Assembly (NCBI GenBank): GCA_024400935.1
Contig: JAKSLZ010000001.1
Span: 34,842 to 98,841 of the forward strand
From: Muribaculaceae bacterium
Lineage (GTDB): Bacteria > Bacteroidota > Bacteroidia > Bacteroidales > Muribaculaceae
Reading direction: 5' to 3'
DNA length: 64,000 bases
The notes beneath the pieces are model-generated. The model had not been told where the DNA came from. It did not search any database and saw only the letters and a list, made by a program, of their open reading frames with translations. Shown piece after piece: positions 1-8,423 of this stretch (position 1 is its first letter; each line of letters begins with the position of its first letter). Position numbers and translations under genes: made by a program.

Positions 1-59
1 AGTAATCAAACTTTTGTAAAATAACCAAACAGAAATATTAACTGATAAACACTTAGCTT

Positions 60-1103
60 ATGAAAAAGAATTTATTTTTAGCTGCCATGATGGCCTGGGG
101 TGTTATGGGACAGGCTGAAGATTATGTTGAGGTTGGCAAACCGATATGTGTAGAAGGCAGGCAGTGGGTGTATGAGGTCCAGTATAAGGAAAATCAGCCA
201 AACGCTCGGCCTACCCAACTGAGCAAAACCTCCATGATTATCGAGTTTAAAGGCGACACGATAATTGACGGGCAGACCTACAAGAAATGCTGGCGCAAAT
301 ATGGGACTAACGCGACAATCATTTCTGACAGATATAAAGACTTTTTTAACGAGGACCGGGTGCGGGAAATCACCGACGAACCTGTTGTGATAGGTTATTG
401 CATGGATGTTCTGTATCCAAACAATCTGGACACATTTGGCGGTCTCAGCCAGTTGCGTGTCGTTTATAGCGACCTGTACAAAAAGGAGATGCATGACTAC
501 AATACTGGCACATACCAAATCATTCCTGACAACTCGGAGTTATATGTGTTGTGGCAGGTTCCGATGAAATGTTTCATGCAGAATTACGGCACCGGGAAAG
601 CTTACGACAGTAAAGTGTGGCACGACGTCTTCTTAAACCAAATCCGCCTGACCGATTGGGAAAGGAAATATGTCTTTAATTTCTCTGCTTGCGACACTGA
701 GGACATCAATGGTGAGCCGAGGCTTAAACTGGTGGGAGAAGCAAATAAAATTTACAGCAACTATTACTCTTATTGGATTGACGGGATAGGTTATGTGTTC
801 CGGACCCATGGGTTAGGCAGCGAAGACAGAGGCGGCATGGCAAGCAACCTTATCAGTCCTCTGGGCACATACAATGACTGGAGCATTGAAACATTCCTGA
901 GCCATGTGGTTGAAAACGGCGAAATCATCTACAAGACTCCCGATTTCCAGGATTGGCTTGTCCCCGTGTCTAACGTCAATGAAGTGAAAGTCACCCCTCA
1001 GGACACTGGCGACGATGCTTACTACAACCTGCAGGGCCAGCGCGTGGACAACCCCAGCGCAGGCATCTACATCCATGGCGGCAAGAAGGTGGTGGTGAAG
1101 TGA
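60..1103 (+). CDS. Secreted protein of unknown function with Bacteroidales C-terminal tail
   Basis: A 347-residue protein with a Sec signal peptide (basic MKKN, then a hydrophobic stretch ending near GQAED at about residue 20). The body (residues 21-310) contains no domain I recognise. The C-terminus, YYNLQGQRV followed by GIYIHGGKKVVVK, is a short module seen on many secreted Bacteroidales proteins and resembles the type IX secretion sorting signals of the phylum; a role in sorting is inferred. The ATG at 60 is the only start that gives a signal peptide. The next gene shares the fold-like opening (a Y-x-KCY/KCW segment after a DS/DT-V/I-GLTYKK motif), so the two look like diverged paralogues. 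Function unknown. Confidence 0.8.
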   Translation: MKKNLFLAAMMAWGVMGQAEDYVEVGKPICVEGRQWVYEVQYKENQPNARPTQLSKTSMIIEFKGDTIIDGQTYKKCWRKYGTNATIISDRYKDFFNEDRVREITDEPVVIGYCMDVLYPNNLDTFGGLSQLRVVYSDLYKKEMHDYNTGTYQIIPDNSELYVLWQVPMKCFMQNYGTGKAYDSKVWHDVFLNQIRLTDWERKYVFNFSACDTEDINGEPRLKLVGEANKIYSNYYSYWIDGIGYVFRTHGLGSEDRGGMASNLISPLGTYNDWSIETFLSHVVENGEIIYKTPDFQDWLVPVSNVNEVKVTPQDTGDDAYYNLQGQRVDNPSAGIYIHGGKKVVVK

Positions 1104-1168
1104 GGCATCTTTTTCTGTCGCCATATCTAATGATTTTTATTTGAGATAAAAAGTTCCGAAGTTTTTAT

Positions 1169-1176
1169 TAACTTTG
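1169..1176 (+). promoter_or_regulatory. Bacteroidetes -7 element (TAACTTTG)
   Basis: TAACTTTG matches the Bacteroidetes -7 consensus TAnnTTTG and lies 15 bases before the ATG at 1192. No well-spaced -33 TTG is seen (the nearest, at 1141-1143, is about 25 bases away). It supports a start at 1192 rather than the in-frame TTG at 1174, which lies inside the element. Confidence 0.6.
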
Positions 1177-1191
1177 CAAAAAACTAATCTT

Positions 1192-2082
1192 ATGAAACAT
1201 CTAATCTTTACAATTAGCATCTTACTGCTCACGGATTTTGCCGCAAAGGCGCAGGAGCAGTTGGAAGACTATCAGCCCCTCGTGCGCGAGGGGGTTGAAT
1301 GGGTGAATTATTACCAGGAAGAATCTGCACTCCCCGAGTATGTGTGCACTTTTCTTTACTCTTATGAGTTCAGGGGAGACTCTGTGTGCAACGGATTGAC
1401 TTATAAGAAATGCTATCTCAACATCACTCCTGATTTCAAAAAAATTGCTGAACAATCAAATTATTTTAGTTTTGACACCTCTGTCCCTGTGGCTCTTTTC
1501 AGAGAAGATGAAATGAAAGTGTATGTGAAGTATGAAATAGAATTTGTGCCTGGTTTACAGCTTATGACATTAAAATTTAATGAAAACGGCGAGGTTTTGC
1601 TTTATGATTTTGCTAAATTTCGAGAATATGATTCAAAAGGACTGATCAAGGCCGATTTTGTCAATGTGGATGGCACTCCATGCAAGCGTTATTTGGATGT
1701 TTCAGACATCTCTGAAACTATTATTTCAGATCCAGTCATAGAATCTATAGGCGCTGTAGGCATGGGAACGTTGTTATATCCAACATTTTTTACGATTTAC
1801 AGCACTGACTGGCATGTAAATTCTGGTTTGGCAAAGGTGTGCGATGTTAGTGGCAAGATGATATATTATCCCGAAAATTATATTATTTCAAACTATGATA
1901 TAAATAGAGATTTGACAATTGACGTGTCTGACCTTGATATTGTAGTTGATGCAACGAATGGTATTAAACTCATTGATAATATGAAAGAAGCTGCAGACGT
2001 CAACCATGACGGCGATGTGGATGTATCGGACATCAATAAAGAAATTGATAAGATTATTAATAACCGTAGTCTACATCCATAA
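1192..2082 (+). CDS. Secreted protein with C-terminal dockerin-like repeats
   Basis: A 296-residue protein starting at the ATG at 1192 (MKHLIFTISILLLTDFAAKA signal peptide); the longer reading frame from TTG 1174 runs through the promoter. The C-terminus carries two calcium-loop repeats, DINRDLTIDVSDLD and DVNHDGDVDVSDIN, separated by about 30 residues as in type I dockerins. The N-terminal part resembles the preceding gene. Dockerins bind cohesins in cellulosomes; no cohesin is visible in this window, so a docking role is inference. Just after the stop lies an out-of-frame copy of the KKVV-type tail that ends the neighbouring gene, suggesting that the dockerin end replaced or overrode an older tail. 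Confidence 0.8.
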   Translation: MKHLIFTISILLLTDFAAKAQEQLEDYQPLVREGVEWVNYYQEESALPEYVCTFLYSYEFRGDSVCNGLTYKKCYLNITPDFKKIAEQSNYFSFDTSVPVALFREDEMKVYVKYEIEFVPGLQLMTLKFNENGEVLLYDFAKFREYDSKGLIKADFVNVDGTPCKRYLDVSDISETIISDPVIESIGAVGMGTLLYPTFFTIYSTDWHVNSGLAKVCDVSGKMIYYPENYIISNYDINRDLTIDVSDLDIVVDATNGIKLIDNMKEAADVNHDGDVDVSDINKEIDKIINNRSLHP

Positions 2083-2104
2083 CGGCAAGAAGGTGGTGAA
2101 GTGA
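2069..2104 (+). other. Out-of-frame remnant of a GKKVVK secretion tail
   Basis: In the frame shifted by one from the upstream gene, these bases read VYIHNGKKVVK and a stop, nearly the same as the end of the gene at 60-1103 (IYIHGGKKVVVK). The similarity continues into the TGAGGCAT that follows both stops. The dockerin gene ends in another frame 22 bases earlier, so the old tail is no longer translated with it. Confidence 0.75.
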
Positions 2105-2134
2105 GGCATTAGCTCTTTTTAAGGACAAATATGA

Positions 2135-2165
2135 GGCAGCGGGGGGCAACCCCGTTGCCTTTTTT
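2135..2165 (+). terminator. Intrinsic terminator after the dockerin gene
   Basis: A 10-base-pair stem (GGCAGCGGGG, loop GGCAA, CCCCGTTGCC, one G-T pair) at 2135-2159 is followed by six T residues, a classical rho-independent terminator for the plus-strand gene. Confidence 0.85.
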
Positions 2166-2216
2166 CGCCTTTTGACACAAGCTTGGTTTTATGAAAAAAA
2201 AGAAAATATTTTTATG

Positions 2217-2286
2217 GCTGGCGCCCGGAAACCGTGCTCAAGGGAGTGAGCAACGGTGAGTGGGCGAAGCCCGTGCCGCGACCAGC
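2217..2286. other. Possible structured segment (multi-branched hairpin)
   Basis: Outer arms GCTGG (2217-2221) and CCAGC (2282-2286) enclose two hairpins: ACCGTGCTCA with TGAGC-A-ACGGT (2231-2257) and GGGC-GAA-GCCC (2262-2272). It lies beyond the terminator, in a GC-rich island inside AT-rich spacer. It could be a small RNA or a remnant of a repeat element; I do not recognise it. Confidence 0.35.
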
Positions 2287-2303
2287 GAACCTCCATTAAA
2301 TTA

Positions 2304-2466
2304 GAAGAAATCAAAATAAAATTTTTATGTCCTTGTGAATTCTTTTGTTCTTATGTCTAAAACTGATACACACCGAGTTCCAGGAGGGTATAAACTGACA
2401 GAAATTAAAAGAAATTAAAATAAAATTTTTATGTCCTTGTGAATTCTTTTGTTCTTATGTCTAAAA
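2304..2466. repeat. Two 59-base direct repeats, 104 bases apart
   Basis: 2304-2362 and 2408-2466 are nearly identical (shared core TTTTTATGTCCTTGTGAATT followed by CTTTTGTTCTTATGTC). The second copy is preceded by AACTGACAGAAATTAAAAG, which recurs near 60.0 kb. The stretch between the terminator at 2165 and dtd at 2696 otherwise holds no gene I can support. Confidence 0.8.
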
Positions 2467-2474
2467 AAACGCTT

Positions 2475-2567
2475 GCGCAATAAGCATCAGTGGCTCGTAG
2501 AGACACATTGCTCGCAAAACGGTTTTTATTGTTTTTGTCCAAGGAAAATTACTGCAACTCATCTACT
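2475..2567 (-). repeat. Dispersed repeat of about 95 bases, inverted partner at 63.2-63.3 kb
   Basis: Read on the minus strand, this stretch matches 63233-63337 on the plus strand: both contain TTCG-AAGT, GAGTTGCAGT, ACCGTTTTG and then GAGCAATGTGTCTCTACGAG followed by CCACTGATGCTTATTGCG, with small gaps between the blocks. No coding sense is evident. See the partner entry. Confidence 0.8.
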
Positions 2568-2695
2568 TGCGAAAGTTGAATAATTTTTGTGATGGTTAAC
2601 GGTTGATTTCGGTTTTTGTCTTTGACACCACACACAAGCGAAAGATGACTTTACTTTTAGAGGTTTTGTGCCGCTGTCGTATTTTAGGGAGTGTT

Positions 2696-3148
2696 TTACT
2701 CCTTGAGGTGCGAGTCGATGATGATGGTTACGGGGCCGTCATTAACGAGAGAAACCTGCATGTCAGCGCCGAAAACCCCTCGCTTGACCTCACGGCCCAC
2801 CAACGCCTCCAAAAGCTCGCAGAAGGCCTCGTAGAGCGGTATAGCCACATCGTGGCCCGCAGCGTGGATGTAAGACGGGCGATTCCCCTTGCGGGTGCTG
2901 GCGGTGAGGGTGAACTGGCTCACGGCAAGCACCTCTCCCCCACAGTCGATGACGCTGCGGTTCATCACTCCGTTGTCGTCATTAAAAATGCGCATGGCTG
3001 CAGTCTTGGCAGCCAGCCACTTCACATCGTCGATAGTATCTCCCTGGGCAACACCCACCAGAACCATGAGGCCCTGCCCTATCTTGCTATGCAATGTGCC
3101 GTCGATAGTCACCGAAGCATCTTTTACGCGTTGTATCACTAATCTCAT
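2696..3148 (-). CDS. dtd: D-aminoacyl-tRNA deacylase
   Basis: A 150-residue protein, the usual length for DTD. It hydrolyses D-aminoacyl-tRNA (and glycyl-tRNA-Ala), preventing D-amino acids from entering translation in the cytoplasm. The family motifs are intact: SQFTLTASTRKGNRPSY near residues 78-94 and the cross-subunit NDGPVTIIID near 136-145. The start MRLVIQRVKDASVTIDG matches the family. It is the last gene of the minus-strand run ybeY-mnmG-apt-uvrC-dtd, although a 206-base spacer separates it from uvrC. Confidence 0.95.
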   Translation of the reverse strand: MRLVIQRVKDASVTIDGTLHSKIGQGLMVLVGVAQGDTIDDVKWLAAKTAAMRIFNDDNGVMNRSVIDCGGEVLAVSQFTLTASTRKGNRPSYIHAAGHDVAIPLYEAFCELLEALVGREVKRGVFGADMQVSLVNDGPVTIIIDSHLKE

Positions 3149-3228
3149 ATCTTGTATCTAATTATTCGTTTAACAAGTTAAACATCAACTTTTTAACACA
3201 ACTATTCACCAATACTCCTTTTTTTTGC

Positions 3229-3335
3229 ATAACCCCCGCGCGAATCTCACGGATTTCATGGATTAATCATATGATTATTTATTTTTTCAGATTAAAAATC
3301 TGCGAGTTCTGCGAGATCTGCGCGAGACAATCCCC
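3229..3335. repeat. Imperfect inverted repeat of the GAGTTCTGCGAG type
   Basis: CGCGCGAATCTCACGGAT at the left is an imperfect inverted copy of ATCTGCGAG / GAGATCTGCGCG at the right (3298-3328). The short phrase GAGTTCTGCGAG recurs in degenerate form near 61.64 and 63.53 kb, and CCCCATTGGTGTATAG (from about 3336) recurs near 60.15 kb. It occupies the dtd-uvrC spacer. Confidence 0.45.
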
Positions 3336-3354
3336 ATTGGTGTATAGCTACCTC

Positions 3355-5169
3355 TTAACCTCTTAACCCTTCATAAACAAGCTTGGCCTTGGCGGGGCCC
3401 ACCACGGCGGCAATATCCTCAAGCGAAGCTTCGCGCAGGCGCTTAAGACTCTTGAACTGCTTGAGCAACAGCTTCTTAGTCTTATCGCCCACCCCCTTGA
3501 TGTCATCCAGTTCGCTGTGGATCTGTGACTTGCTGCGCTGCTTGCGGTGGAAGGTGATGGCGAAGCGGTGGGCCTCGTCGCGCAGGCGCTGCACCACCTT
3601 GAGCGACTCGCTGTTCTTGTCGATATACAGCGGCACACTGTCGCCCGGGAAATAAATCTCATCAAGGCGCTTGGCGATGCCAATGAGCGAAATCTTGCCA
3701 CGCAGCCCTATTGCGTCAAGGGCCTCCACAGCGGCACTCAACTGGCCCTTGCCACCGTCGAGCACCACAAGCTGGGGCAAATCCTTGCCCTCGTCGACCA
3801 GGCGGGTGTAACGGCGAGTAAGCACCTCCTTCATCGACGCAAAGTCATCGGCACCCTCAACGGTCTTGATGTTGAAGTGGCGATAGTCTTTCTTGAACGG
3901 CTTGGCATCCCTGAACACCACGCACGAAGCCACGGGCGACGTGCCAGAGATATTAGAGTTATCAAAGCACTCGATGTGGTGCGGCAACTCGATGAGATGG
4001 AAGTCACGCTGCAGCGTCGTTAGCGTGCGTGTGACACGCTGTTCGGGATTGAGCTTCTCCATCATCTTATACTTCTCGTCCTTGTACTGCTCAGCGTTCT
4101 TGAGCGAGATGCCCAGCAGCTTGCGCTTGTCGCCCTTTTGCGGCACCACAAACTCAACCTCGGCAAACTCCACGTCGGGCACAATGTTAACGATAACCTC
4201 GCGCACACGGTCGTGCTTATAGGTGTCGGCAAAGCGAGAGCGCACCTCGCTCACCGCCATGGCCATGAGCGACTCGCTGGGTGCATCAGCATCGGCGCCC
4301 TGCAGCTTATATTCAAGCGTAATACTCTGAACCACAGACCCATTGCGCACGTGCATATAGTTCACATAGGCCGCATTGTCGTCGCGTATCAGCGACAACA
4401 CGTCCACATTGTGTATCACAGGACTCACAACAGCCGACCGAGAGCGATAGTTTTCGAGCAATAAATACTTGCGTTTCAACTCGTTAGCCTCCTCAAACTT
4501 AAGCTGTGAGGCCAATTGCGTCATCCTGTCCATCAGGTATTCGCTCACAAGCTTGGTGTCACCATTGAGGATGTGACGCACCTCGTCAATGTAAGTAGCA
4601 TACTGCTCTGGAGACACAAGCCCCTTGCAGCACCCCTCACAGTTCTTGATGTGATACTGCAGACACAGGCGGTGCTTGCCCGACTCGATTGTTTCACGTG
4701 AAACATTATATTGGCATGTGCGCAGGGGAAATATCTTGCGCAAAGTTTCAATTAGAGCCTTGGCAACCTCAGTCTTGGGATAAGGTCCATAATACTTGGC
4801 GCCACGCTTCAACTGTTCGCGAGTAAGAAAAACACGAGGATAAAGCTCCTTTGTGACACATATCCACGGATAACTCTTATCATCCTTGAGCAACACGTTG
4901 TAGTGAGGTTGAAACTCCTTGATCAAACTATTTTCCAGATCAAGCGCTTCCTCCTCAGTATTGACAACCGTATACTGCAAGTCATAGATGTGCTTAACCA
5001 GAACACTCGTCCTGTAAACGGTGTGCTCACGGTTAAAATAAGAACTGACACGACGCTTCAAGTTCTTGGCCTTACCCACATAGATGATCACGCCATCTTT
5101 ATTAAAATAGCGGTACACGCCCGGGCAATCAGGCAAAAGGCTTATCTTTAATTTAAGTTCGTCACGCAT
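3355..5169 (-). CDS. uvrC: Excinuclease ABC subunit C
   Basis: A 604-residue UvrC, the dual-incision nuclease of nucleotide excision repair acting with UvrA and UvrB. Visible parts in order: N-terminal GIY-YIG domain (PGVYRYF, IIYVGKAKNLKRRVSSYF, residues 15-45), a cysteine-containing segment (CLQYHIKNCEGCC), a UVR-type helix near residues 205-230, the RNase H-like endonuclease part (ECFDNSNISGTSPVAS, later VLDGGKGQL) and C-terminal helix-hairpin-helix (DDIKGVGDKTKKLLLKQF). The length is normal for the family. It sits 66 bases downstream of apt on the same strand. Confidence 0.97.
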   Translation of the reverse strand: MRDELKLKISLLPDCPGVYRYFNKDGVIIYVGKAKNLKRRVSSYFNREHTVYRTSVLVKHIYDLQYTVVNTEEEALDLENSLIKEFQPHYNVLLKDDKSYPWICVTKELYPRVFLTREQLKRGAKYYGPYPKTEVAKALIETLRKIFPLRTCQYNVSRETIESGKHRLCLQYHIKNCEGCCKGLVSPEQYATYIDEVRHILNGDTKLVSEYLMDRMTQLASQLKFEEANELKRKYLLLENYRSRSAVVSPVIHNVDVLSLIRDDNAAYVNYMHVRNGSVVQSITLEYKLQGADADAPSESLMAMAVSEVRSRFADTYKHDRVREVIVNIVPDVEFAEVEFVVPQKGDKRKLLGISLKNAEQYKDEKYKMMEKLNPEQRVTRTLTTLQRDFHLIELPHHIECFDNSNISGTSPVASCVVFRDAKPFKKDYRHFNIKTVEGADDFASMKEVLTRRYTRLVDEGKDLPQLVVLDGGKGQLSAAVEALDAIGLRGKISLIGIAKRLDEIYFPGDSVPLYIDKNSESLKVVQRLRDEAHRFAITFHRKQRSKSQIHSELDDIKGVGDKTKKLLLKQFKSLKRLREASLEDIAAVVGPAKAKLVYEGLRG

Positions 5170-5235
5170 CTACAGAGTACAACAAAAAGCGCGGATGTGA
5201 CAAAACACACCCACGCTCTATCCAGTAACTAAAGA

Positions 5236-5769
5236 TTAAAAATCAAAAAGTGTGGTGAGCTCAATCTCCTTGGGGAAGAGATCACGGCCGCCCAGATCGG
5301 CAAGGCCACAGATGAAGTTGATATAAACCTTAGACGGTTTCATCTGCTGAACCAAATCGAGGGCACCAAGCATAGTGCCACCAGTAGCAAGAAGGTCATC
5401 ATGGATGAGCACCACATCACCTTCCTGGATAGCATCCTTGTGGATCTCGATAGTGTCAGTGCCGTATTCCTTGCGGAAATCTACCGAGATGGTATCAGCG
5501 GGTAATTTGCCGGGTTTGCGAATGGGCACAAAACCAGCTCCCAACTTTACAGCAGCGGCAGCACCGCAAATAAAACCACGAGACTCGATGCCCACAACCT
5601 TGGTAATACCCTTGTCCTTATACAGCTCATAGATTTCATCACAAATAATCTTAAGACCTTCCGGGTCCTTGAATGCAGTTGTAAGGTCCTTGAACTGGAT
5701 TCCCTTGATGGGGAAATCAGGAATGTTGCGAACGATGCTTTTTACTTTTTCAACTTTAGCTTTGTCCAT
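5236..5769 (-). CDS. apt: Adenine phosphoribosyltransferase
   Basis: A 177-residue protein that salvages adenine to AMP using PRPP. The PRPP-binding loop VVLIHDDLLATGGTM (about residues 118-132) is typical, as are FPIKGIQFKD near the N-terminus and GIESRGFICGAAAA. Full length. It lies between mnmG (38 bases upstream) and uvrC on the minus strand. Confidence 0.96.
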   Translation of the reverse strand: MDKAKVEKVKSIVRNIPDFPIKGIQFKDLTTAFKDPEGLKIICDEIYELYKDKGITKVVGIESRGFICGAAAAVKLGAGFVPIRKPGKLPADTISVDFRKEYGTDTIEIHKDAIQEGDVVLIHDDLLATGGTMLGALDLVQQMKPSKVYINFICGLADLGGRDLFPKEIELTTLFDF

Positions 5770-5807
5770 AATATTAAGATTTATGTTCCACGTGAAACAA
5801 ATATTGT

Positions 5808-7685
5808 TTATCTTCCTAATAATAACAGTAATATATTAATGTCGGCCGGAGAAATACCTGGTATGCGCGAAGCCTGTCCCACAGTCTCAGGATTAATACG
5901 GGCGAGTTTTTGACGGGCCTCGGTCGATAACTGAGAGATCTTTTCGTAGTCAAACTTGTCTTTCAACTTGAGTTTTTCAAGTCTTGAAAGCTTGCTAGCA
6001 ATAAGCTCTTCACGGGCAATATATCCGTTATATTTTATTTTAATCTCAGCAGCTTCTACAATTTCATCCTTAAGTTCGGGCCTAAATGACGAAATCAATT
6101 CGCTTAAATCTCCTATCATTTCAGCAAGAACTGTAATTGTGAGTTGAGGTCGCAAAATGAGATCATACAGCTTGCTACCCTGCTTTAACGGCTGCAATCC
6201 ACGCTCCTCAAAACAAGGGTTAATTATAGCCGATTTTACCGAATATTCACGTGAAAATGCAATTAATTTCTCAACCATTTCACGTTTATAACAAGTCATC
6301 TCGTAACGCTCGGCATCGGCCAAACCGAGATTATAACTGCGCTCAGTGAGTCGCATGTCGGCGTCATCCTGGCGCAATAAAATGCGGTGTTCGGCACGCG
6401 AAGTAAACATGCGATAAGGCTCATCAACACCTTTAGTCACCAAATCATCGATCAAAACACCTATATACGCCTCGTTGCGAGCGAGGGTAAACGGTTCTTT
6501 ACCACAAGCATTTTGATGAGCATTGACACCTGCTACAAGACCTTGACCGGCTGCTTCTTCATAACCGGTGGTACCGTTGACCTGACCTGCAAAAAACAGG
6601 TTTTTAACCAGCTTTGTTTCAAGAGTATGAGTCAGTTGAGTAGGATCAAAGAAGTCATATTCGATAGCATAACCTGGGCGATAGGCTTGCACATCGGCTA
6701 AAGCCGGGATGTGCGACAAAGCCTCAAACTGTATGCGCCAAGGCAATGATGACGAAAAGCCGTTCAGGTACATTTCATGTGTAGTTTCGCCCTCAGGCTC
6801 AACAAAGAGCTGATGTGAATCCTTGTCGGCAAAAGTGACTATTTTAGTCTCAATACTAGGGCAATAACGAGGGCCAATGCTCTCAATTTGACCATTATAG
6901 AGTGGAGACTCGGGTAATCCCTCACGCAACACCTCGTGCACTTCCTCGTTAGTGTAAACAATCCAGCACGAGCGTTGTTTTAGCTTAGATCTCACCTGAG
7001 GCAAGTATGAGAAATGATGGTAATCAGTGTCGCCTTTTTGCTCCTCAGCCTTAGAAAAATCTATGGTTCTCTCGTCAAGTCGCACAGGTGTGCCGGTCTT
7101 CATGCGGTCAGTCTTGAATCCCATATCTCGCAACTGCTCGGTGATACCGTGAGCTGCGGGTTCTGACACTCTCCCACCCTCTTGCTTAACAGGACCCACA
7201 TGCATGAGACCATTGAGGAAAGTGCCGGCAGTGAGAACCACACAACGGCATGTGAACTCAACGCCCAACGCAGTGGTAACTCCACACACCTTGCCATCCT
7301 CGATGCGCAAGCCTGTTACAGAGTCCTGCCACATAAACAAGTTCGGAGTGTTTTCAAGCACATCACGCCACTCGGCCGAGAAGCGCATGCGGTCGCACTG
7401 GGCTCGAGGACTCCACATTGCCGGACCCTTGCTGCGATTGAGCATCCTAAACTGGATGCTACTGCGGTCGGTCACAATGCCCATAAAACCACCAAGCGCA
7501 TCTATCTCTCTGACTATCTGTCCTTTAGCTATACCACCAACGGCAGGATTACAACTCATTTGAGCTATTTTATTCATGTCGATAGTAATGAGCAAGGTAG
7601 TAGAGCCCAGGCGTGCAGCCGCGCTAGCAGCCTCACAACCAGCGTGTCCCGCCCCAATCACTATCACATCATAGTCAAGTCTCAT
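5808..7685 (-). CDS. mnmG: tRNA uridine-5-carboxymethylaminomethyl modification enzyme MnmG (GidA)
   Basis: A 625-residue FAD protein which, with MnmE, installs the cmnm5 group on wobble uridine 34 of certain tRNAs. The N-terminal dinucleotide fold is clear (VIVIGAGHAGCEAASAAARLG, cut here to VIVIGAGHAGCEA), followed by CNPAVGGIAKGQIVREID, GTFLNGLMHVG with its family context, and the helical C-terminal domain ending in IPGISPADI. Length and start (MRLDYDVIVIGAG) match the family. ybeY lies 26 bases upstream and apt 38 bases downstream, consistent with one transcript. Confidence 0.97.
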   Translation of the reverse strand: MRLDYDVIVIGAGHAGCEAASAAARLGSTTLLITIDMNKIAQMSCNPAVGGIAKGQIVREIDALGGFMGIVTDRSSIQFRMLNRSKGPAMWSPRAQCDRMRFSAEWRDVLENTPNLFMWQDSVTGLRIEDGKVCGVTTALGVEFTCRCVVLTAGTFLNGLMHVGPVKQEGGRVSEPAAHGITEQLRDMGFKTDRMKTGTPVRLDERTIDFSKAEEQKGDTDYHHFSYLPQVRSKLKQRSCWIVYTNEEVHEVLREGLPESPLYNGQIESIGPRYCPSIETKIVTFADKDSHQLFVEPEGETTHEMYLNGFSSSLPWRIQFEALSHIPALADVQAYRPGYAIEYDFFDPTQLTHTLETKLVKNLFFAGQVNGTTGYEEAAGQGLVAGVNAHQNACGKEPFTLARNEAYIGVLIDDLVTKGVDEPYRMFTSRAEHRILLRQDDADMRLTERSYNLGLADAERYEMTCYKREMVEKLIAFSREYSVKSAIINPCFEERGLQPLKQGSKLYDLILRPQLTITVLAEMIGDLSELISSFRPELKDEIVEAAEIKIKYNGYIAREELIASKLSRLEKLKLKDKFDYEKISQLSTEARQKLARINPETVGQASRIPGISPADINILLLLLGR

Positions 7686-7711
7686 ATATCAAGATAACAC
7701 ATATAATATTA

Positions 7712-8134
7712 TTATACATCGCAAATCTCAAGGGCAGCATTCTCATGAGCCTCCATGATCTCGCGTTCACCGGGACCTTTGTCGTTAATGCCACACAAGT
7801 GAAGCACGCCGTGCACCACTACCCTGCGCAACTCCTCGTCGTAAGTGCGGCCAAAGAGTTCAGCATTGCTCCTCACGGTGTCAAGGCTAATAACCATATC
7901 GCCCGACACCCTGCGACTGTTGCTGTAGTCAAAGGTGATGATGTCAGTATAATAATCGTGGTTTAAAAATTTTCGATTAGTTTCAAGAATATACTCGTCG
8001 TCACAAAATATATAAGTGAGACAGCCCACGGCCTTGCCGTGAGAAGCTGCAACTTTTTCAATCCACAACTTCACCTTGTCTTGGTCGAGCTGCGGCATCG
8101 TCACATTTTGGGTTTGAAATGAAAATTGAGCCAT
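7712..8134 (-). CDS. ybeY: Endoribonuclease YbeY, rRNA maturation factor
   Basis: A 140-residue UPF0054 protein, a metal-dependent endoribonuclease involved in 16S rRNA 3' processing and ribosome quality control. The metal motif reads HGVLHLCGINDKGPGE near residues 110-125. Two His ligands are present, but the third His of the canonical HGxLHLxGxDH motif is Asp-Lys here, which I recall as usual in Bacteroidetes. The central LNHDYYTDIITFDY is characteristic. First gene of the minus-strand operon, with a promoter just upstream. Confidence 0.94.
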   Translation of the reverse strand: MAQFSFQTQNVTMPQLDQDKVKLWIEKVAASHGKAVGCLTYIFCDDEYILETNRKFLNHDYYTDIITFDYSNSRRVSGDMVISLDTVRSNAELFGRTYDEELRRVVVHGVLHLCGINDKGPGEREIMEAHENAALEICDV

Positions 8135-8151
8135 CGTTTTCTAGTAACTCA

Positions 8152-8182
8152 CAAAGATAGTGATTTTCGGTAAAATTATCAA
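8152..8182 (-). promoter_or_regulatory. Promoter of the ybeY-mnmG-apt operon
   Basis: On the minus strand, TATCTTTG (8159-8152) matches TAnnTTTG, and a TTG (8182-8180) lies exactly 20 bases upstream, the expected Bacteroidetes -33/-7 spacing. Transcription would begin about 10 bases before the ybeY ATG. The remainder of the divergent region to 8423 is AT-rich, with no other element I can name. Confidence 0.75.
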
Positions 8183-8423
8183 CAAACAAATAGTAAAACT
8201 TTATGAAAACGATTTTCTGGTCAAAAACCTCAAACATTTCAAAAACCAATTATCTACTGAAAAACAAAAGATTAAATAAAATTAAAGCCACTGAGAATTT
8301 AAAATTTACACGTGAACTGATACCTCGTACACAAAAAATCGACCTAAAAACGGTTATTTTGGCATAGATTTTGCAAGATTGACAAAAAAGTTTTAATTTT
8401 ATAGAAATTTTAATAATACAACT

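Noticed and set aside
2603-3142. A 179-codon plus-strand frame over dtd
   Set aside because: Antisense of dtd, whose catalytic motifs are intact on the minus strand.
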